A stretch of 34,897 nt of DNA, taken from positions 1 through 34,897 of the IMG/VR virus record IMGVR_UViG_3300045972_000076. One strand, written 5' to 3'. The notes beneath the pieces are model-generated. The model saw only the letters and a program-made list of their open reading frames with translations, was not told the DNA's origin and did no database searches. Position numbers and translations under genes: made by a program. Each line of letters begins with the position of its first letter. Position 1 is the first letter of the stretch. The DNA is from a virus. Shown here in pieces: positions 30,511-34,897 of this stretch.

Positions 30511-31776
30511 ATGGCTATTACACGGACAATTAATTACACTCAGAATGTCCCTATTACATTAGGGTTTAGTAATTACCTATCGAATGCAACAACAGCATCG
30601 GTTGAGTTTTTATTCTCAAACTCAAGTAAGGCGCAGATGGGGTATATTTCTACAACTGCTACAGCTGGTGTATCAGTTGTTAATAAGACATTTTCAACAT
30701 CAACATCAAGTCCATATTTTACATCGACTACATTATATGGAACAATGGCTAATTTGAATACTGCTCTTAACACAGCATTATATCAAAATCACTTCTATGA
30801 AGCAGATACGACTACACAAGACTTCTTAAGTCAAAATAGAACTTTACCATCAGATTGGCGTGGTGAATTTCAGATACAAATTAACCCAAATATAGCACAC
30901 GGTTTAAGTGTTGGTAGTTTATGTCAATTATCTAGTTCTTTAGGATACGATTATACAGTCACAAAGATTGATTCAAGTAATAGTGCAACAAGAATTTGGT
31001 TTATATATGCAAATAACTATGATTTATCAACTGTAAATTATAATAATGCACATTCGTTGGTAGGTATTAGCAATGATGCAGCAGGCAATGCACCACAAAC
31101 TGGAACAGTTACTAAGACATATAATTCATATTACTTGCAAACAAGTACTGGAACAAATATTGCACCAATAAATGATATTTCTTATAATAACCCACACGGT
31201 GATTATTCAATTACGATGAACATTAAGGATGGATCGGGTACAGTATTAGAAACCGGTACTATCTCGCTTAGTGGTACGTTCTTTATTGCAGAGCCAACAT
31301 TCTCAAGTTTACCACCTACAAGTATTTCGGCGACATCTTTAGATACAGTTGCAATATGTAATTTTGGTCAGATAGCACAGACAAACAGTAACTATCAATC
31401 AGTACAAGTATTAATGAAGTATGCAATGAATGACCCACAATATTTAAATGTCAGTTCATATTCATTATTAAATGGGTATAATGGAACATTACAGTTTATT
31501 GGAGATGCAATAAATGCTAAGGCAAGTCTAGATGTTCCTCGATATATCATTGATGAATCATATGGAACTTTTACAACAGTTAATATTAATAATTCTGTTT
31601 CTGTATCACCACCAACTGGTATAATTAGTTGGTACTTTTATGGTACGCCGGCAGATTGTAATTATGCATTAACAAATGTTTATTATTACAGACCACCGGC
31701 GATGTCAAAAGATTTTAATGTCGAAATTAGAATAGTTAATGGAAGAACAAGGATCTATGGATCGAGAGGAAGATAA
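30511..31776 (+). CDS. Distal tail protein, beta-rich, function unknown
   Basis: The protein has 421 residues. It is rich in Ser, Thr, Asn and Tyr with many short strands and no charged enzyme-like motifs. The N-terminal segment (ITRTINYTQNVPITLGFSNY) and a central part (SDWRGEFQIQINPNIAHGLS) recur in style in the next gene, which suggests related surface domains. There is a good ribosome site (AAGGGG) seven bases before ATG 30511. It lies between the receptor-binding J-like protein and a fibronectin-repeat protein, so an accessory host-contact or tail-tip decoration role is likely. No family is recognised. Confidence 0.65.
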   Translation: MAITRTINYTQNVPITLGFSNYLSNATTASVEFLFSNSSKAQMGYISTTATAGVSVVNKTFSTSTSSPYFTSTTLYGTMANLNTALNTALYQNHFYEADTTTQDFLSQNRTLPSDWRGEFQIQINPNIAHGLSVGSLCQLSSSLGYDYTVTKIDSSNSATRIWFIYANNYDLSTVNYNNAHSLVGISNDAAGNAPQTGTVTKTYNSYYLQTSTGTNIAPINDISYNNPHGDYSITMNIKDGSGTVLETGTISLSGTFFIAEPTFSSLPPTSISATSLDTVAICNFGQIAQTNSNYQSVQVLMKYAMNDPQYLNVSSYSLLNGYNGTLQFIGDAINAKASLDVPRYIIDESYGTFTTVNINNSVSVSPPTGIISWYFYGTPADCNYALTNVYYYRPPAMSKDFNVEIRIVNGRTRIYGSRGR

Positions 31777-33086
31777 TGAGTAATACATCAATTCAGGGAC
31801 CATATACTGCCCATACAGCAACCAACTTAACACAGACAATTACACGTATTTCAAGTGCACAAGCCATCTCGTCAATTATTTTAACACCTAGTCCAAATAA
31901 TTATACAAGGGTATATACATTAACTTTTACAATTAGTGGATTGGCTACGCCATCAAATATTTCAATTGATAGTACAATAGCAAATGGTATTCCTTTTACG
32001 CGAGTATCATCTACTGTAATTACAGTGTCCAGCCAATATAATTTACCAAACGGTGTTACAGTTAATAATTGGCCATATTTTCAATTATTATTACAAAATT
32101 TAAGAATCATTACCTCGGGGTCAACTTGGCCAAATCCGGCATTTACGATATCTACAAGTTTATCCGACGGAACAACATCGCTAACTGGCAGTATTTCGGT
32201 AGGTTCGCTAAATGCTGTATCGCCTACTACACCAACACTTTCAGCAACTAGACCAAGTGCATCGTCGGTTGCTTTAACCTGGACGTTATCAACACAGTCA
32301 ACTGGTACTGGTGTTACCGGCTATTACATATATAAGAATGGTAGTTCGACACCTACAGTAGATGTTACATCGGGTTTAACTTGGACTGATAGTTCGGCTG
32401 GAACTGGTGTTACTACATATATGGTTAGAGCGCACGATGGCGCATCTACAATAACCGTCTCGGCCGATTCAAATGTTATTACTACACAACCGTTAGTTTA
32501 TGCACCGACTATTACATTTACAAGAAATTGGTCGGCTAATACAATTTCATTATCGTGGCCTGCTGCTACAAATAATTATGGAAGTAGTAGTGCTATTTCT
32601 TATAATATATATAAAGGCGATTTATCAACATTATTAACAACAACAACATCGCTCTCTTATAACGATCCAAGCACAACCAATGCAGATACAATTGGATATG
32701 TATATTTTATTCGTGCAACTCAAGATGGTATAGTAGGAACTAGTTCAGCTCAGATAGCATTACCCGCAACTGTTCCGACATCACCGACTATAGTTGGTGG
32801 TTGGGATTCGGGTACTAGTTCGGTACAGGTTACAATATCTGTACCATCGACGCAAACATCCGGTCCGGGTATAAGTGGTTATACTTTGTACGGTGGTTAT
32901 TATACTGGATCTACTGCTGGAGTTCCTAACTATAATTGGACACAAATAGGATCGTGGTCTGGTGTAAGCACTCATTATTTCTATTGGTCTTTAATACCCG
33001 GGTATACAAACGAATATATGGTTAAGGCATATGATCTATCAACGCCAACGCCACAATTTTCGGCCGCATCAAATCACTTGTATTAA
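31776..33086 (+). CDS. Distal tail protein with fibronectin type III repeats
   Basis: The protein has 436 residues, and its start overlaps the previous stop (TAATGAG). The N-terminal about 140 residues resemble the preceding protein in composition. Then come about three fibronectin type III-like domains: PTTPTLSATRPSASSVALTW with TGVTGYYIYKNG (about 150-235), APTITFTRNWSANTISLSWP (about 240-325), and PTSPTIVGGW with TSGPGISGYTLYGG (about 330-435). The phrase TSGPGxxGYxxY also occurs in the J-like protein, so domains were probably shared within this genome. Fibronectin domains in virions usually bind cell-surface sugars weakly. A GATAAATA motif starts right after the stop. Confidence 0.78.
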   Translation: MSNTSIQGPYTAHTATNLTQTITRISSAQAISSIILTPSPNNYTRVYTLTFTISGLATPSNISIDSTIANGIPFTRVSSTVITVSSQYNLPNGVTVNNWPYFQLLLQNLRIITSGSTWPNPAFTISTSLSDGTTSLTGSISVGSLNAVSPTTPTLSATRPSASSVALTWTLSTQSTGTGVTGYYIYKNGSSTPTVDVTSGLTWTDSSAGTGVTTYMVRAHDGASTITVSADSNVITTQPLVYAPTITFTRNWSANTISLSWPAATNNYGSSSAISYNIYKGDLSTLLTTTTSLSYNDPSTTNADTIGYVYFIRATQDGIVGTSSAQIALPATVPTSPTIVGGWDSGTSSVQVTISVPSTQTSGPGISGYTLYGGYYTGSTAGVPNYNWTQIGSWSGVSTHYFYWSLIPGYTNEYMVKAYDLSTPTPQFSAASNHLY

Positions 33087-33094
33087 GATAAATA
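33087..33094 (+). promoter_or_regulatory. Late-promoter-like motif GATAAATA (copy 8), fibre operon
   Basis: It lies 24 bases before the next start and is within a 19-base sequence identical to copy 7 (33086-33104). Confidence 0.6.
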
Positions 33095-33110
33095 TTGAAT
33101 AAGGAGCCCT

Positions 33111-33455
33111 ATGACAACCTACGCAGCAGATAAATTTACACTAAAAACAGTTCAGGGTGATGATTGGGAGTACCCTGTCACATTCTCTACAAGTCTAGCA
33201 GGTATTAAGACACCCATCGACTTAACTGGAGTAACATATATTGCCGAAATACGCCCAACCTATTCATCTGGAACAGTTACAGTAATGTCTGCAACACCAG
33301 TTGATTTAGTAAATGGGAAAGTTACTTTTAGTTTAACCGACACACAGACAAGTGCTCTACCAAGTGGGTCACTTGTCTACCAAATATCAATCACAATTTC
33401 GGGTTCTACAAAGACTTATCTACAAGGTAGTTTTATTGTAAAACCAAAGGTATAA
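33111..33455 (+). CDS. Small tail fibre adaptor-like protein (BppU-like N-domain)
   Basis: The protein has 114 residues with ribosome site AAGGAG. The sequence TLKTVQGDDWEYPVTFSTSL, then PIDLTGVTYIAEIRPTYSSG and VTFSLTDTQTSALPSGSLVY, matches the small beta-sandwich found in baseplate upper-type and fibre-linker proteins, which anchor fibres to the tail. The stop is one base before the fibre gene start, and both follow a GATAAATA motif, so the adaptor and fibre are co-made. The family link is by pattern; I could not confirm it. Confidence 0.65.
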   Translation: MTTYAADKFTLKTVQGDDWEYPVTFSTSLAGIKTPIDLTGVTYIAEIRPTYSSGTVTVMSATPVDLVNGKVTFSLTDTQTSALPSGSLVYQISITISGSTKTYLQGSFIVKPKV

Positions 33456-33456
33456 T

Positions 33457-34897
33457 ATGAGCAATATCATTGTAGAAGTAACTGAGTCAAATATAGTTGT
33501 TGATGCTCAGGTTACAGAAGTAATTGTTGAGTTAAACGGGGAAACTGGTGCTAAAGGTGACACTGGTGCAGGTGTTATAACTGGTGGTACTGCTGGCCAA
33601 GTATTAGCTAAGATTGATGCAACCGACTATAATACGCACTGGATTGATTCTGCAAGTTCTAGTGTATTATCATTTAACACACGTATAGGCGATATTGTTT
33701 TAACATCGGGTGATGTAACTGGTGCACTTACATATACACCTTATAACGCCACAAACCCAGCAGGTTATATCACTGGTATCACATCTGGTAACGTGACATC
33801 CGCATTGGGATATACACCTTATAATGCAACCAACCCAAGTGGATATATTTCGGGTATTACTTCGGGCAATGTAACAACTGCTTTAGGTTATACACCACTG
33901 TCTAATTCAACTACTCTAGTTAATACTTTTAACACAAGAAGTGGTTCGGTTACATTAACAAGTTTAGATGTTACTACCGCGCTTACATATATCCCTTACA
34001 ATGCCACAAATCCAGCTGGTTTTACGTCGAATTTAGGCACTGTCACAGCAGTGAGCGGCACTAGTGGCAGAGTATCGAGCACAGGTGGCACAACACCTGT
34101 TTTAGACTTAGTAACAACAGCAGTTACAGCAGGATCTTACACGGCGGCAAATATTACAGTTGATGCATATGGTAGAATCACCGCGGCAGCAAATGGATCT
34201 GGTGGTTCGAGCGGTGTAAGTAGTTTCAATACTCGTACAGGTGCGGTAACTTTAACAAGCGGCGATGTTACAACTGCATTGACATTCACGCCTTATAATG
34301 CTACAAATCCTGCAGGTTATATTACATCAAGCGGAACAGCAGCAAATATTAGTGGAACATATTCTGGTTCTTTAACTTCATTACAAGTTACAAATGCGTT
34401 AACCTATACGCCATATAATGCAACTAACCCAAGTGGTTATACATCTAATGCTGGCACAGTCACATCGGTTGGTGTTACAACAACTTCAAGTAGATTAACA
34501 GTAAGTGGAAGTCCTGTAACTGTAAGTGGTAATATTGCTTTAGACTTAGCAACAACAGCAGTTACAGCCGGGAGTTATACAAATTCCTCAATCACAGTCG
34601 ATGCATATGGACGAATTACTGCGGCAAGTAGCGGAACAGCACCGGTTACTTCAGTTGGCGGAACTGGAGTTATTAGCAGCACAGGCGGAACTACACCAAC
34701 TATTAGTATTAGTCAAGCAACAGGTGCTACAAGCGGCTATCTTAGCAGCACAGACTGGACAACCTTTAACAACAAAGGAAGTGGAACTGTAACTGCGATT
34801 GGTGTTACTACCGCAAACGGTGTTAGTGGAACAAGTTCGGGTGGCGCTACACCAAATCTTACATTAACCTTAGGTGCTATTACACCAAGTTCTGTTG
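33457..34897 (+). CDS. Tail fibre protein, N-terminal part (3' end cut by the window edge)
   Basis: It starts at ATG 33457 with AAAGG six bases before it. The first about 50 residues (IIVEVTESNIVVDAQVTEVI, then a short collagen-like GETGAKGDTGAG) look like an anchor. The rest is repeats of AL(T/G)(Y/F)TPYNATNP(A/S)GY, found five times plus degenerate copies, and two long units ending in TAVTAGSYT and ITVDAYGRITAA. It then reads GYLSSTDWTTFNNKGSGTVT and runs off the window without a stop. The last 127 bases equal 64-190 in frame, so the gene most likely continues at base 64 and ends at 1110. Such repeats make long trimeric shafts. Confidence 0.88.
   Translation, partial: MSNIIVEVTESNIVVDAQVTEVIVELNGETGAKGDTGAGVITGGTAGQVLAKIDATDYNTHWIDSASSSVLSFNTRIGDIVLTSGDVTGALTYTPYNATNPAGYITGITSGNVTSALGYTPYNATNPSGYISGITSGNVTTALGYTPLSNSTTLVNTFNTRSGSVTLTSLDVTTALTYIPYNATNPAGFTSNLGTVTAVSGTSGRVSSTGGTTPVLDLVTTAVTAGSYTAANITVDAYGRITAAANGSGGSSGVSSFNTRTGAVTLTSGDVTTALTFTPYNATNPAGYITSSGTAANISGTYSGSLTSLQVTNALTYTPYNATNPSGYTSNAGTVTSVGVTTTSSRLTVSGSPVTVSGNIALDLATTAVTAGSYTNSSITVDAYGRITAASSGTAPVTSVGGTGVISSTGGTTPTISISQATGATSGYLSSTDWTTFNNKGSGTVTAIGVTTANGVSGTSSGGATPNLTLTLGAITPSSV
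33720..34640 (+). repeat. Coding repeats of the fibre shaft
   Basis: The unit encoding YTPYNATNPAGY recurs near 33736, 33811, 33985, 34288 and 34411 with small changes. A longer unit of about 230 bases (about 33978-34200 and 34399-34625) ends in ACAGTYGATGCATATGG. Such repeats recombine easily and can confuse assembly at the window edge. Confidence 0.8.
34771..34897 (+). repeat. 127-bp exact direct repeat, copy 2 (pairs with 64-190)
   Basis: It is identical to 64-190, and the codon phase is also identical (both start on AAC). Joining the copies gives a 34,707-base circle and one uninterrupted fibre gene. Confidence 0.9.

Overview
The window reads as a nearly complete genome of a tailed, lambda-like (siphovirus-type) phage of a Gram-negative, probably aquatic, bacterium. 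It is AT-rich, tightly packed and almost wholly coded on the + strand. Evidence for a long flexible tail is the lambda-type order of gp10-like connector, terminator, tube protein, two assembly-chaperone parts joined by a -1 frameshift, a 935-residue tape measure, then M-, L- and J-like tip proteins. I see no sheath, baseplate wedge, integrase, repressor or tRNA, so it looks lytic. The last 127 bases (34771-34897) exactly repeat bases 64-190 in the same reading frame, so the simplest reading is a circular or circularly permuted genome of about 34.7 kb cut inside a tail-fibre gene.

Layout. Bases 1-3794: end of the tail fibre gene, then a spike-like protein and small tail-associated genes. 3802-5344: lysis-type module (coiled-coil membrane protein, holin-like protein, Cys-rich small protein, T4-type lysozyme), with a duplicated and decayed gene end at 4345-4434. 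5490-5807: an HNH-like gene on the - strand. 5801-12797: early/replication block driven by a clear sigma70-type promoter: GIY-YIG protein, primase-like protein, SF3-type primase-helicase, a large iteron-like dyad (9534-9669) that is a candidate origin, a run of small genes, and a DNA methyltransferase. 12966-21481: terminase, portal, scaffold, capsid, connectors, tail tube and tail chaperones. 21487-34897: tape measure, tail tip, receptor-binding and fibre proteins.

How it works together. The early block copies and modifies DNA with only a primase-helicase pair and no phage polymerase, so the host replisome must do the rest. The virion genes are preceded by an eight-copy motif, GATAAATA, found by eye only at gene junctions and usually 24-51 bases before a start codon. 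It looks like the T4/cyanophage late promoter (N/TATAAATA), although no T4-type late sigma factor is visible here. This late-promoter-like regulon in a small lambda-like genome, together with short promoter-like/terminator units that may make small RNAs (4256-4340 on -, 12796-12909 on +), is the most unusual feature of the window. Other points worth a check are the 33-base inverted array of 9-base repeats beside the helicase gene, a hairpin that hides the methyltransferase ribosome site, and the displaced gene end in the lysis module.
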